A program made the position numbers and the translations under genes. The notes under the pieces are model-generated. The model was given only the letters and a program-made list of their open reading frames with translations. It had not been told where the DNA came from and searched no databases. Shown here in pieces: positions 29,754 to 40,380 of a DNA stretch of 64,000 nucleotides (its first letter is position 1; each line of letters starts with the position of its first letter). This DNA comes from Acetobacter ascendens (GTDB taxonomy: Bacteria > Pseudomonadota > Alphaproteobacteria > Acetobacterales > Acetobacteraceae), in contig NZ_CP015164.1 in the NCBI RefSeq assembly GCF_001766235.1, positions 2,608,501 through 2,672,500 on the forward strand, read 5' to 3'.

Positions 29754-30944
29754 ATGAAGCGGGAAGTCAGTAGTTTAACCCATGCTGCTGTTGTGGGTGT
29801 GCTCATAGGGCTGTCAGGATGCGATCAGAAGGCATCTACCCCTGAAATGCCGCCGCAAAGTGTGCAGGTTCAGGTTATGAAAAAGCAGTCTGTTGCGGTG
29901 CATACCACTCTTCCCGGTCGTACGGATGCTTTTGAAATTGCACAGGTTCGCCCGCAGGTTACAGGTGTTATTGAAAAGCGGCTGTTCCGTGAAGGCGCTG
30001 ATGTTGTTGCAGGCCAGCAGCTGTACCAAATTGATCCTTCACGTTATAAAGCGGTATATGACACAGCGCGTGGGCAGTTGGCAGAAGCTCAGGCTGCCGA
30101 GGTTACGGCGCGTGCCAAGCTGAATCGCTATCGTGGGCTTGTACAGTCTCATGCCATTAGCCAGCAGGATTTCGATGATGCTCTGGCCGCGGAAAAGGAA
30201 GCTCAAGGGCGTATCCTAAATGCACAGGGGCAGGTAGAAAGCGCACAGGTGAATCTGGGCTATACAAAAATGTATGCGTCCATTTCCGGTCGGATCAGCC
30301 GTACGCTGATAACCGTTGGCGCGTTGGTTACGGCAAACCAGACAGACAATACGGCCATTATCACGCGGCTGGATCCTATATATATTGACGTTAATCTACC
30401 TGCCATCACGCTGTTACGCCTTAAGCGCGAACTGGCGGAAGGACGTATTCAACGGCAGGAAGATGGCAAGGTTCCGGTAAAGGTCACGCTGGAAGATGGC
30501 TCTGTCTATGAACACACAGGCCAGATGGCGCTTTCTGAAGTGAACGTGGATACCGCTACGGCCACTGTTATTGTACGTGCCATCATGCCGAACCCGGATA
30601 AAATGTTGCTGCCTGGTATGTATGTACATGCCCAGTTGGATGAGGGCGTGGACCCCGCCGCCCTTGTGGTGCCGCAGGATGCCGTAACACGTAACACACA
30701 TGGTGACCCGCAGGTATGGGTGGTTAAACCCGACAACACGGTTGATCTACGCCAGATCACCACTGGGCAAACCATTGGCACCAGTTGGATTGTGACATCC
30801 GGGCTGAAGGAAGGCGAACGCATTGTTGTGGAAGGGCTGCAAAAAGTAACGCCCGGAGCTAAGGTTGATCCGCATGAAGAGGCCCCACAACCTGCAGCCA
30901 ATGCCGCCAGCCCCGTAGATCAGAACTCTCAAAAGAGCCAGTAA
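29754..30944 (+). CDS. RND efflux periplasmic adaptor (membrane fusion protein)
   Basis: AcrA/MexA-type adaptor, 396 residues. The N-terminal lipoprotein-like signal ends in GLSGC (about 19-23), giving a lipid-anchored Cys. The lipoyl-like and hairpin regions show RPQVTGVIEKRLFREGADVVAGQQLYQIDP and NLGYTKMYASISGRIS. Five bases separate it from the RND pump gene. First gene of an adaptor-pump-outer-membrane-factor operon; no regulator gene is adjacent. Confidence 0.92.
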   Translation: MKREVSSLTHAAVVGVLIGLSGCDQKASTPEMPPQSVQVQVMKKQSVAVHTTLPGRTDAFEIAQVRPQVTGVIEKRLFREGADVVAGQQLYQIDPSRYKAVYDTARGQLAEAQAAEVTARAKLNRYRGLVQSHAISQQDFDDALAAEKEAQGRILNAQGQVESAQVNLGYTKMYASISGRISRTLITVGALVTANQTDNTAIITRLDPIYIDVNLPAITLLRLKRELAEGRIQRQEDGKVPVKVTLEDGSVYEHTGQMALSEVNVDTATATVIVRAIMPNPDKMLLPGMYVHAQLDEGVDPAALVVPQDAVTRNTHGDPQVWVVKPDNTVDLRQITTGQTIGTSWIVTSGLKEGERIVVEGLQKVTPGAKVDPHEEAPQPAANAASPVDQNSQKSQ

Positions 30945-30949
30945 CCAGC

Positions 30950-33900
30950 ATGAGCCTTTCACGCTTTTTTATTGATCGGCCAATTTTTGCGTGGGTGATC
31001 AGTCTTATTATTATGCTGGTTGGGGGGCTGTCCATTTTTCGGCTGCCTATTTCCCAGTACCCCAGCATTGCGCCGCCGCAAATTGCCATCAGTGTGACGT
31101 ATCCGGGTGCTTCGGCTGATACGGTGAACGATACTGTTGTGCGCCCGATCTTGCAGCAGATGTTCGGTCTGGATCATTTGGAGTACATTTCGGCGCAGTC
31201 TTATGCCTCGGGCCAGATGGAAATTGATCTGACCTTTGCGCAGGGGACAGACCCCGATATTGCGCAGGTACAGGTACAAAACAAGCTCCAGCTTGCGCAG
31301 CCAAAACTACCAACAGAAGTCACTGCTCAGGGCTTGAGCATTACCAAGGCAGTTAAGAACTTCATGCTCGTGGTGGCTTTTATTTCCACCGATGGCAGCA
31401 TGAACGGCGGTGATATTGCTGATTATGTGGCGTCCAATATTTCAGACCCGCTCAGCCGTGTGTCCGGCGTGGGTGATCATACGCTGTTTGGTTCTGAATA
31501 TTCCATGCGTATCTGGATGGACCCGGCCAAGCTGTTCAACTACGGCCTGACCGTAAGAGATGTTGAAACAGCCATTCAGACCCAGAACATTCAGCTTTCA
31601 TCCGGTGAGCTTGGTGGTTTGCCTGCCACCAAGGGTATTCGGTTGGACGCCACTATTATTGGCCCGCAGCGTCTGACATCTCCGGAAGAGTTTGAAAGAA
31701 TTCTGCTGAAAGTGCAGCCTGATGGTTCTCAGGTGCGTATTCAGGATATCGCCAAAGTTGAACTTGGGCCGCAGACTTACAACACCAATTCCTATTATAA
31801 TAACATGCCGGCTTCCGGTATGGCGCTTAAGCTGGCACCGGGTGCAAACCAGATTGCAACAGAAGCCGCAGTGCGTGCTCAGTTGCATGAGTTGGAACAG
31901 TTTTTCCCGCCGGGTTTGAAAACCGTTTATCCGCTGGATACCGAACCGTTTATTACGCTTTCTATTGGGGAGGTGGTTGAAACACTGCTGGAAGCCATTG
32001 GCTTGGTCTTTTTGGTCATGCTGGTGTTTTTGCAGAATTTCCGTGCCACGCTTATTCCCACCATTGCGGTACCTGTTGTGTTGCTGGGTACGTTCGGGCT
32101 GCTGAATCTTTTGGGGTATTCTATCAATACACTTACCATGCTGGCCATGGTGCTGGCTGTTGGCTTGCTGGTGGATGATGCCATTGTGGTGGTGGAAAAC
32201 GTTGAGCGTGTGATGACGGAAAAGCAGCTTTCTCCGCGGGAAGCTGCCCGTGTTTCCATGGATGAAATCTCTGGCGCGCTGGTGGGTATCGTGCTGGTTC
32301 TGTCTGCGGTGTTCTTGCCTATGGCGGCGTTTTCTGGGTCCGTCGGGGTTATTTACCGGCAGTTTTCTATCACCATTGTTTCGGCTATGTGGCTTTCCGT
32401 GTTGGTGGCTATGGTGCTTACGCCAGCTCTGTGCGCCACCATGCTAAAGCCGGGGCAGCATGAAAAAACCAAAGGCGTGGCCGGGTGGTTTAACCGCAAT
32501 TTTACAAAGCTAACCAACGGCTACCTTGGTGGCGTAAACTATCTTCTGCGGCATTTTATGCTGGCAATGGGGGCTTTTGTTCTCATTACAGCCATTGTGG
32601 TTGTTCTGTTTCTACGGGTGCCCGGTGGCTTTTTGCCGGATGAAGATCAGGGGCTGATTTTTGGGCAGATCACCATGCCGCCCAATGCTCCCATGGAAAA
32701 GACAGCCGAGATTAACCACGCTGTTGCAGATTATATTCTCAAGACAGAAGCTGATTCTGTTGAATCCGTTTATTCTGTAAACGGGTTTAACTTTGCTGGG
32801 CAGAGCCAGAACTCTGGCGCGTTCTTTATCCGTTTGAAGGATTGGTCTGTCCGCCCCAAAGCATCACAATCTTCTGCTGCTATTGCCATGCGGATTATGA
32901 TGCACTTTTGGGGCAGCCCCAAAGCGCAGATTCTGGCCTTTAACCCGCCAGCCATTCTTGAGCTAGGTAACGCAACGGGCTTTGACCTTGAGTTGGAAGA
33001 CCGTGCGCATTTGGGCCATCAAAAACTTCTGGAAGCTCGCAATATGGTGCTGGGCATGGCTGCTCAGGACCCAAGCCTGCTGGCGGTACGTCCGAATGGC
33101 ATGGAAGATGCTGGCCAGTACCATCTGGATATTGACCGGGAAAAAGCAAACGCTCTTGGCGTAACAATTGATGATATCAATACCACTATTGAAGGGGCAT
33201 TGGGGTCTATTTACGTTAACCAATTTACGCGGAACGACCGTGTAAAGCAGGTATATATCCAAGGCGTTGCCAGTTCCCGTATGCAGCCGCAGGATCTGGA
33301 TAAATGGTATATCCGCAACTTTACGAACACATTGGTGCCGCTTAATGCTTTTGTAAGCGCCCACTGGATTTCTGGCCCCCAGAAGGTTGAAAACTATAAC
33401 AGCTTCAATGCTTTTGAAATTTTGGGGCAGCCTGCCGCAGGTTACAGTTCTGGGCAGGCACTGGCGACAATTACCAATATCTTGAAAAAACTGCCTGCAG
33501 GTATTGGCTATGAATGGACTGGTCTGTCTTTCGAACAGAACGCGTCTGGGTCTTCTACAGGGCCGCTTTATGCTCTGGCTATGATTGTTATTCTGCTGTG
33601 TCTGGCAGCGTTGTACGAAAGTTGGGCTATTCCGCTGGCGGTTCTTCTGGTTATTCCGCTGGGGGTTGTTGGTGCAATTATTGCAACGTTGATGCGTGGC
33701 TTGGCGAACGACGTCTATTTCCAAGTAGGGCTGCTTACGACTGTTGGGTTAGCTGTTAAGAACGCCATTCTGATTGTTGAATTTGCCAAAATGGGCTTTG
33801 AGCAAGGCAAGACCTTGGAAGAGGCCGTTCTAACCGCTGCGCGCGAACGTTTGCGCCCGATTTTAATGACATCCATTGCCTTTGTGGTGGGGGTATTCCC

Positions 33901-34105
33901 GCTGGCTATTGCATCCGGGGCAGGGTCTGCCGCGCGTGTTGCCATTGGCACGGCTGTGGTAGGCGGTATGGCTTCGGCAACGTTGCTGGCTGTTTATTTT
34001 GTGCCTGTGTTCTTTGTGGTTGTTCTTCGGCTTTTCAAGGTGAAGCGCATTAATGAACGCACAGACCCACACGCCCAGATTATGAATTCTGACGGACACG
34101 AGTAA
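30950..34105 (+). CDS. RND multidrug efflux pump, HAE1 (AcrB/MexB) type
   Basis: Inner-membrane proton-driven exporter of 1051 residues. It opens MSLSRFFIDRPIFAWVISLI. Helix 4 carries the proton-relay Asp pair in GLLVDDAIVVVENVER (about 404-419). Two large periplasmic loops and a second set of helices follow (VGLAVKNAILIVEFAKMG, with the relay Lys). The length and these motifs mark the hydrophobe/amphiphile class. Substrates cannot be read from sequence. Confidence 0.95.
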   Translation: MSLSRFFIDRPIFAWVISLIIMLVGGLSIFRLPISQYPSIAPPQIAISVTYPGASADTVNDTVVRPILQQMFGLDHLEYISAQSYASGQMEIDLTFAQGTDPDIAQVQVQNKLQLAQPKLPTEVTAQGLSITKAVKNFMLVVAFISTDGSMNGGDIADYVASNISDPLSRVSGVGDHTLFGSEYSMRIWMDPAKLFNYGLTVRDVETAIQTQNIQLSSGELGGLPATKGIRLDATIIGPQRLTSPEEFERILLKVQPDGSQVRIQDIAKVELGPQTYNTNSYYNNMPASGMALKLAPGANQIATEAAVRAQLHELEQFFPPGLKTVYPLDTEPFITLSIGEVVETLLEAIGLVFLVMLVFLQNFRATLIPTIAVPVVLLGTFGLLNLLGYSINTLTMLAMVLAVGLLVDDAIVVVENVERVMTEKQLSPREAARVSMDEISGALVGIVLVLSAVFLPMAAFSGSVGVIYRQFSITIVSAMWLSVLVAMVLTPALCATMLKPGQHEKTKGVAGWFNRNFTKLTNGYLGGVNYLLRHFMLAMGAFVLITAIVVVLFLRVPGGFLPDEDQGLIFGQITMPPNAPMEKTAEINHAVADYILKTEADSVESVYSVNGFNFAGQSQNSGAFFIRLKDWSVRPKASQSSAAIAMRIMMHFWGSPKAQILAFNPPAILELGNATGFDLELEDRAHLGHQKLLEARNMVLGMAAQDPSLLAVRPNGMEDAGQYHLDIDREKANALGVTIDDINTTIEGALGSIYVNQFTRNDRVKQVYIQGVASSRMQPQDLDKWYIRNFTNTLVPLNAFVSAHWISGPQKVENYNSFNAFEILGQPAAGYSSGQALATITNILKKLPAGIGYEWTGLSFEQNASGSSTGPLYALAMIVILLCLAALYESWAIPLAVLLVIPLGVVGAIIATLMRGLANDVYFQVGLLTTVGLAVKNAILIVEFAKMGFEQGKTLEEAVLTAARERLRPILMTSIAFVVGVFPLAIASGAGSAARVAIGTAVVGGMASATLLAVYFVPVFFVVVLRLFKVKRINERTDPHAQIMNSDGHE

Positions 34106-34109
34106 AACT

Positions 34110-35594
34110 ATGACGCATTTTTCCGCATCACGTCAGTCGCGCTTGTATCGTCAGGTTGCATGTTTCGCAGTGTCTGTCGGGCTTTTGGGTGGCTGCACCA
34201 TGATACCCAAATACAAGCGACCACAACCGCCGCTTGCACAAACATGGGCAGATTATCAGCACACAGATAATGCCATGTTGCAAAAGGCTGCATCCGATAT
34301 CGGCTGGCGGGACTTTTTTATAGACCCGCGTTTGCAGCAGCTGATTACAATTGCCCTGCGTGAAAATAGAGATATCCGGCAGGCTGCGGCCAGCATTGTA
34401 GAAGCTCAGGGGCGTTATGATATCCAGCATGCAGGCCTGTTCCCCAGCATTGGGGCAACAGGTGGGCCGATGTATCAGGCCCCATCAGATGCTGCGGGTT
34501 TGAGCTTTGCACCTGGTTTGGATACAGCCCAGACAGGTACAGGCATGGCGCGTAATCCATTCCGTTTCTATCAGGGGGGAATTGGATTTTCGGCCTACGA
34601 AATTGATATTTTTGGCCGTATCCGCTCCCTTAGCCGAGAGGCGGCAGAAGAAACGCTAGCCCAGCAGGAAAACCTGCGTGGTGTTACCATCAGTATTATT
34701 GCACAGGTTGCTAATGCCTATATTGCGTGGCTAGGCGATAAGCAGGACGTCGTACTTGCGCAAAACACGCTGAGCAGCCAGCAAGGCACATTGCAGCTAA
34801 TCCAAGATAAATATAACCACGGGGAAGCTGATCTGCTGACTGTCCGGCAGGCAGAAACGCAGGTTGCACAAAGTGCTGGCCTGCTGGCTGATTCTCAAAG
34901 AAGGGTGGAGCAGGATGAAAATCTTATCAGCTTGCTGATAGGGGCACCCATTCCTGCAAACTTGCCGCCCCCTTCCAATTTGGGGCAGCAAACTGTTCTG
35001 GCGGATGTACCTGCAGGTTTGCCGTCTGACCTTCTGAATCGTCGGCCGGATATTGCGCAGGCTGAACATGATCTGTTGTCTGCGCAGGCGGATATTGGTG
35101 CAGCGCGTGCAGCGTTTTTCCCGCGCATTACACTTACGGCCAGTGATGGTATTTCCAGCTTGCAGTTTCATAAACTGTTTACATCTGCGGCAACCACTTG
35201 GGGCGTTAACCCAACCATTCAGATTCCCTTGTGGACATGGGGCCAGAATTCAGGAAACCTAAAAGCTTCCAAAGCGCGTCGGGATAGCAAAATTACGGCT
35301 TACGAAAAAACAGTGCAGACAGCATTTCGGGAAGTTGCAGATGCGCTGGCTGGTAGAAAGGCGTATTTGGATGAGCAGAAAGAAGTAGATGCCTTGGTAA
35401 GTGCTTCAGGGGATGCTTATCGTCTTGCAAAAATGCGTTACGAAGCAGGGATAGATTCCTATTTAACAACATTGGAATCGCAGCGAGCCTATTTGCAGGC
35501 ACAGCAAAATCAAATCTCAGTAGATGTATCCAGATATCAAAATCTGGTCACGCTTTATCGTTCAATGGGTGGTGGCTGGAAAGAAAAAGGATAA
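34110..35594 (+). CDS. RND efflux outer-membrane factor (TolC/OprM-like lipoprotein)
   Basis: 494 residues. The lipoprotein signal is VGLLGGCTMIPKYKRP (lipobox LGGC). The family phrase GWRDFFIDPRLQQLITIAL (about 65-83) and the two TolC repeats follow, including PSDLLNRRPDIAQAEHDLLSAQADIGAARAAFFPRI and YRLAKMRYEAGIDSYLTTLE. Four bases separate it from the pump gene. It forms the exit duct for the pump. A terminator follows. Confidence 0.93.
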   Translation: MTHFSASRQSRLYRQVACFAVSVGLLGGCTMIPKYKRPQPPLAQTWADYQHTDNAMLQKAASDIGWRDFFIDPRLQQLITIALRENRDIRQAAASIVEAQGRYDIQHAGLFPSIGATGGPMYQAPSDAAGLSFAPGLDTAQTGTGMARNPFRFYQGGIGFSAYEIDIFGRIRSLSREAAEETLAQQENLRGVTISIIAQVANAYIAWLGDKQDVVLAQNTLSSQQGTLQLIQDKYNHGEADLLTVRQAETQVAQSAGLLADSQRRVEQDENLISLLIGAPIPANLPPPSNLGQQTVLADVPAGLPSDLLNRRPDIAQAEHDLLSAQADIGAARAAFFPRITLTASDGISSLQFHKLFTSAATTWGVNPTIQIPLWTWGQNSGNLKASKARRDSKITAYEKTVQTAFREVADALAGRKAYLDEQKEVDALVSASGDAYRLAKMRYEAGIDSYLTTLESQRAYLQAQQNQISVDVSRYQNLVTLYRSMGGGWKEKG

Positions 35595-35619
35595 TTGGAT
35601 ATTTGAAAAAACGGCAAAT

Positions 35620-35647
35620 AAAAAGCCGCCCTAAAGGGCGGCTTTTT
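35620..35647. terminator. bidirectional terminator between the efflux operon and the cold-shock gene
   Basis: AAAAAGCCGCCC-TAAA-GGGCGGCTTTTT. The compact GC stem is flanked by A and T runs, between convergent genes. Confidence 0.92.
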
Positions 35648-35673
35648 ACAGCATCAAATGCAGCTTAAAGCAA

Positions 35674-35880
35674 TTAGATTGCTTTAATGCTTACTGCAGA
35701 TGCCTTGCCGTTACGGCCAGCTTCGAGCTCGTAAGAGACCTGCTGACCTTCGGTAAGGGTATGCATACCGGCGCGCTCAAGCTCAGAGATATGAACGAAC
35801 GCGTCCTGTCCCCCATTGTCCGGCTGAATGAAACCAAAACCCTTTGTAGGGTTAAACCATTTTACGGTGCCTGTTGCCAT
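35674..35880 (-). CDS. cspA: CspA-family cold-shock protein
   Basis: Single-domain RNA chaperone of 68 residues. RNP1 is KGFGFIQPD and RNP2 is DAFVHIS. It opens MATGTVKWFNPTKGFG. The ribosome binding site AAAAAAGGAG precedes the ATG. The 294 bases upstream (35881-36174) hold no gene. A long 5' leader is usual for this family, but I could not identify a specific thermosensor fold. Confidence 0.95.
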   Translation of the reverse strand: MATGTVKWFNPTKGFGFIQPDNGGQDAFVHISELERAGMHTLTEGQQVSYELEAGRNGKASAVSIKAI

Positions 35881-36174
35881 AACAAGGCTCCTTTTTTACA
35901 ACTGCGGTCGTGTACAAAATACACACGAAATCATAACTTTTAAGGAGAAAAACTGACGCAACATGCGCCGATGACTCAGATAAAAGCATCCGCTTGCGCT
36001 ATCAATGTGCGCAAAACAAAAGGAATGCAAGGATAAACTGATGGCTACCAAAAATTAAATTATTATTCCCAAGCCAACACGCTGTATAATAACACTTTTT
36101 AGTATTTTTATTTTTGAATTTATAAAATTAAATAAAGTGTCTGCATAAAATTTGAAGCAGATACTATTTATGTT

Positions 36175-37698
36175 TCAGGATGGTGGATGGGCCAGACGAT
36201 CATTCCTGATATAGACGGAAGATCCCGCACGCATTTGGGTATAATCTGTGTGCAGAATATCAACCACGCAGGACATGAACTTTTTTGGATCATGCACACC
36301 CCAAATAACCCAGCTATCAAAATAAATGGCTGGAGGTTTATCTTTGGGTAAATCAACACATAAATCGCGATCATACCCATGCCACGGGTGGGCGGCGTAA
36401 TCCGCTTCCCATGGGAGATACGCATGATATTTCTTTATGGGTAAACGGTGGGCCAGAAGATATACATCAGGGCTATACGGAACAGCCAAAATCCATTCAT
36501 CGGGGCGTGTATAGGCACGAATGGTTCTGGCAAAATCAACAGAGTCATTTTGCGTCAGATGCCACCCAGCGGCGTGTCTTTGCGCCAGTGTCTGCCCCCA
36601 AGGAGAAGAGAGGGCGTGTTGGGAGACTAGAAATATTCCTCCAACGCTACCAAATGCTAAGAGCGATAAAATATTAGGGCGATTTTTTAAGCAGGCTGTG
36701 GCCGTCAAGCTTGCCAAAGCAAAAGCGGCCATAAGGAAAGCTCCGTTTTGAAAGACATCCATACCTCGTATCTGAAGTGTCAGCAGACCGCAGATAGCTA
36801 GAAGGGCACAGAGTTTATAGGTGCTTTTCCAGATAAGAAGAAAACTACCGAGACCAATGGTGATGACAGGCAGTGTTTCTAGAATGCGATCAGGCGCAAA
36901 GGAAAGCGCCATGCCGTGCAGAAAGGCATCTATGCCAAAGGGAATGTAATGCACATACCATTTTTGGTTGGCGATAATATGGAAAGCAATCATGCCACCA
37001 ATATCACCATAGAGCGCGAGCCATAATGCCATAACCAAACAGGCACAAAGGCACCCCAGCGTAATTCCTTTTATGGTTTCTTTGTAAGCTGAGCGATGAA
37101 ACAACCAAATCAGGCAAGGAATGGCGTAAAAGAAAATGGCGAGTGGACCAAACGCATAGGCTGCGAAAGGCAAAAGTGCTGTGGCAAAACCACCACAAAA
37201 AGCCTGAGGCATAGATACAGACTTATTAAGACATAGTGGCACTACAAAAGTAGCCATGCTGATAACAGTTAATGCACCGCCAATGGGCCAATAACTATCC
37301 AGATTAAGGCCTTGTACAGTCCAGACAGATGCAATGCCTCCTAACCACATGGTAGTGGCCAGGTAACGCTGCCAATTAACAGTAAAAAGAGATGTACAAA
37401 AAATGGCCAGCCCGGCAAGGCTGGCCATAAGGGTAGAAACAAACCGGAAAATCCAAAGGTGCGAAGTACCCGCAACAGGGCCAAGTATCCATGAGAGCAT
37501 GAAAACAAGAGGCCCATGTGCATCAATATAGTCTCGATAAAGCCGATCACCATGCTGCATGGCGAGAACACCTAGAATGTGCCCGGATTCATCGCTGAAA
37601 GGCAGGCCGCCAAAGCCTTCTATATTTCTGAATATGAAAAAACTTATGCAGATGGAAAATAGAACCGGCGGAGTTATCAGTCTATTGGTAACACGCAT
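36175..37698 (-). CDS. polytopic membrane protein, probable glycosyltransferase family 39-like
   Basis: 507 residues from the ATG at 37698 (MRVTNRLITPPVLF); the open frame extends to 37860 but would overlap the siderophore receptor gene. About ten hydrophobic helices. The first periplasmic loop has DESGHILG and YRDYIDAHGPLVF, reminiscent of the acidic loop of lipid-linked sugar transferases (ArnT/PMT type). The C-terminus is a soluble periplasmic domain (about 400-507). Donor and acceptor are unknown. Its start lies 43 bases from the stop of the receptor gene on the same strand. Confidence 0.6.
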   Translation of the reverse strand: MRVTNRLITPPVLFSICISFFIFRNIEGFGGLPFSDESGHILGVLAMQHGDRLYRDYIDAHGPLVFMLSWILGPVAGTSHLWIFRFVSTLMASLAGLAIFCTSLFTVNWQRYLATTMWLGGIASVWTVQGLNLDSYWPIGGALTVISMATFVVPLCLNKSVSMPQAFCGGFATALLPFAAYAFGPLAIFFYAIPCLIWLFHRSAYKETIKGITLGCLCACLVMALWLALYGDIGGMIAFHIIANQKWYVHYIPFGIDAFLHGMALSFAPDRILETLPVITIGLGSFLLIWKSTYKLCALLAICGLLTLQIRGMDVFQNGAFLMAAFALASLTATACLKNRPNILSLLAFGSVGGIFLVSQHALSSPWGQTLAQRHAAGWHLTQNDSVDFARTIRAYTRPDEWILAVPYSPDVYLLAHRLPIKKYHAYLPWEADYAAHPWHGYDRDLCVDLPKDKPPAIYFDSWVIWGVHDPKKFMSCVVDILHTDYTQMRAGSSVYIRNDRLAHPPS

Positions 37699-37741
37699 GT
37701 TGGTTCTATTTTCCCTGCGTTTGATTATGCGGAAAAGAGTA

Positions 37742-40096
37742 TCAGAACTCCGCAGAGAAAGTGAAGTGATAAACACGTGGTAATCCGGCATATAGGCTGG
37801 ATGCAGCGCCGGATGTGCCACTTGGTGCGCCTGTATAAACAGAGGCCCAGTAGCGTTCATTTGTCGCGTTACTCACCCCAAAACGTACAACCCACGGAAA
37901 CTGTGCCACATGGAATGCGTAGCGCGTGCCCAGATCCAACGTGGTGTAGGACCCGGTATGGAGCGTGTTGGTAACGTTGGCTGCACGGTTGCCCATATAA
38001 TGCACATTGGCATTGAAGGCCCAACCAGATGCAAATGACCCCATAGAAGCCGGCAAGCGATAATCTAGCAGCATGTTGGCCTGCAAGGGTGCAGCACCAA
38101 CAATTTCCTTATTGTTGAGCGAGGAGGATGCTGCATGTACCAGTTCTGCATCCAGCCATGTCATGCCAGCAAGTACAGAAAGATTAGGCAGCACTTCGCC
38201 AGAAATTTGCGCTTCCACACCATAGTTCCGCTGCGTGCCACCATATTGATAGGTCTGGCAATTTGTCATGGCTGCACAACCCGCATCCGGGTTTTTTGCG
38301 GCCACATACATGGCGTAAGGTGATGTCATACGGAAACCGGCAACGTTAAACTGCATTGTCTTGTAACGCAGTTTGTAGCCCACTTCATATTCTTCAGAAT
38401 GTGCAATGGGCAGCGCCATGTTTGTGTTAGTGTAGCTTGCACTATTAGGAGTAACAGGCCCTGCTTCAACAGAGCGACCATAGGTGAAATAGATGGTCTG
38501 GTTATCTGTTGGTTTGTACATCACGCTGGTCGTCGGGCTAAAAGCTGCGGATGTATCAAATGTTTTTCTCAGAGGGCTTTTAGAATTCAGCGCACTTTCC
38601 TGATTGATCCAGCTCCATGCAAGGGTGCCCATAATAGACCAATGTTTGTTGATGCGCATTGTGTCACCCACAATAAAAGACTGGCTGGTGACACTGCTGG
38701 ATTTATAACGCCCGTGATAATAAGGCTGTGTGCCGCTGGAAGGGGAAGCGCCGGAAAGATTATATACCCCCAAGTTCTGCGCACTTGTTACAGCACCTGT
38801 GGGGTTGTAATTGCCCATCATGTAACCGTTGGTGCCAATTACCAGATCATGCTGCAAGGGGCCGGTGTGAACGCGTCCGTTAAAATAGGCCATGTTACTG
38901 CCTACACGGAAATCATTCGCCGTGGTTGTGGCTGTTGCTTTGGAACTAAACCAGCCATCGCTACCAGTTAGACCACCACAGGTTTTGCTGCCATCGCACA
39001 ATGTATCTGCCACACCAAAGGATTGTCTGGCGGCATCCTGATACAGGCCGCCGAGTGTGAAGCTCCAATCCTTGTTGATCTGGTGCTTAATGTTGGCAAG
39101 AAACGTATTGGTTTCCATATTGTAGCCGCTCCATTCAGGAGCCAGCCGCTTGCTCAGATCCGGCGCTTCGGGAAGTTTGTCTCCGCCTACGCCGGTTGCT
39201 AGAATACCAAAACCCGGAGCAGTGCCGCGTTGGTCAAAAGTATAATGGCTGGCATCAATTTCGATAACCGTCTTGTCATCAAGATAGATATCAAAATCAC
39301 CGCTAACCATTTCGCGGCGTACCATACTGCCTTGTGTATAAGCTGTGCCGTTGGCATGCAGCATGTTCAGGCGGTAACCAAACCAGCCATTCCGCCCTAA
39401 ACGGCCAGAAATATCGCCATTAACGGTTGGCGTGCCAATGGAATCAACACCAACAGAAAGGCGTTCAGTACGCCGATCCGTGGGGCGTTTAAGTGTATAT
39501 TCAAAAACACCGGCCGGGTTTTCTGGCCCATACATTGCGCCTGCAAGGCCGTTCAGAACTTGCAAGTTGTCTACCCATTCTGCCGCATAAGGCGTAGTGG
39601 CAACAACGTTAAGCCCATCAAGGCGAGAGTTGGAGATCACATCAGCTTCAAACCCGCGGGATTGTGGGCGAGATGTGTTGGGGTCACCACGAACTTCCAA
39701 TTGCACGGAAGGCAGATATTGCGCCATGTCGTTGAGGTTGCGGATCTGCTGGTTCACCACAACATCGTGCGGAACACCCATGACGGAATAAGGTGTATCC
39801 AGAGTATCTCGGTTACCTAATGGGCCCAGATACACAATTTTGTTCATATATTTGGCAGCCGTACCATCGGCTGCATGGTGGCCATGAACATTCACAGTTT
39901 CACCATTGGAGCCATCCAATATCCCTGCAATGGGGGCTGCGGTGGCTTGTTTTTTTGGTGCTGCTGTTTTGATAGCGGCTTGTTTGTTGCCCGTGTGCGG
40001 CTTTGTAGAAGTAGGCGTTGCAGCCAGTGCCGAAGTTGTCAACAAAAGGGCGCCAAATGTTCCGGCGGCGCAAAAAGTCTGGAAACGATCGTGCAT
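37742..40096 (-). CDS. TonB-dependent siderophore receptor
   Basis: 784-residue outer-membrane receptor. The signal peptide ends TSALAAT, followed by an Ala/Lys-rich stretch, a TonB-box-like ETVNVHG (about 65-71) and the plug domain with DTPYSVMGVPHDVVVNQQI, NDMAQYLPSVQ and RGFEADVISNSRLDGLN. The 22-strand barrel ends FTFSAEF with the terminal Phe. The plug style matches ferric-siderophore receptors. No Fur box could be recognised in the 284 bases upstream, and no siderophore synthesis or ABC genes are adjacent. Confidence 0.9.
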   Translation of the reverse strand: MHDRFQTFCAAGTFGALLLTTSALAATPTSTKPHTGNKQAAIKTAAPKKQATAAPIAGILDGSNGETVNVHGHHAADGTAAKYMNKIVYLGPLGNRDTLDTPYSVMGVPHDVVVNQQIRNLNDMAQYLPSVQLEVRGDPNTSRPQSRGFEADVISNSRLDGLNVVATTPYAAEWVDNLQVLNGLAGAMYGPENPAGVFEYTLKRPTDRRTERLSVGVDSIGTPTVNGDISGRLGRNGWFGYRLNMLHANGTAYTQGSMVRREMVSGDFDIYLDDKTVIEIDASHYTFDQRGTAPGFGILATGVGGDKLPEAPDLSKRLAPEWSGYNMETNTFLANIKHQINKDWSFTLGGLYQDAARQSFGVADTLCDGSKTCGGLTGSDGWFSSKATATTTANDFRVGSNMAYFNGRVHTGPLQHDLVIGTNGYMMGNYNPTGAVTSAQNLGVYNLSGASPSSGTQPYYHGRYKSSSVTSQSFIVGDTMRINKHWSIMGTLAWSWINQESALNSKSPLRKTFDTSAAFSPTTSVMYKPTDNQTIYFTYGRSVEAGPVTPNSASYTNTNMALPIAHSEEYEVGYKLRYKTMQFNVAGFRMTSPYAMYVAAKNPDAGCAAMTNCQTYQYGGTQRNYGVEAQISGEVLPNLSVLAGMTWLDAELVHAASSSLNNKEIVGAAPLQANMLLDYRLPASMGSFASGWAFNANVHYMGNRAANVTNTLHTGSYTTLDLGTRYAFHVAQFPWVVRFGVSNATNERYWASVYTGAPSGTSGAASSLYAGLPRVYHFTFSAEF

Positions 40097-40314
40097 AGAT
40101 CTGGCAGGTCCGGGTTTAAAGTAAAGAACAAAGGGGTGAGCTTCTTTTGCCGGGCCTGATATCAGCTTGTCTATATATATTGGTACATAAATCTATATAT
40201 GTGTGAATATGGATAGAGAGTGATGCCAAAATAATACAGTTATGCCGAAGGGGCTGCGGAGCGATAAGCGGGAATTGATAGGCGCAGTGAATGCAAGAAA
40301 AAATAATTGTGGAA

Positions 40315-40352
40315 CAATAAAAAACAGGCTCTACCCAAAAGAGTAGAGCCTG
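40315..40352 (-). terminator. rho-independent terminator downstream of the Hint-domain gene
   Basis: Read on the minus strand: CAGGCTCTAC-TCTTTTGG-GTAGAGCCTG then GTTTTTTATT. A 10-bp perfect stem with a T-run, 29 bases past the stop at 40381. Confidence 0.88.
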
Positions 40353-40380
40353 CATAGAAATAAGTATTATATCAGGCCGT

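Noticed and set aside
38399..38971. 190-codon plus-strand frame inside the siderophore receptor gene
   Set aside because: A shadow of the receptor reading frame on the other strand; Cys/Arg-rich composition without a ribosome binding site.
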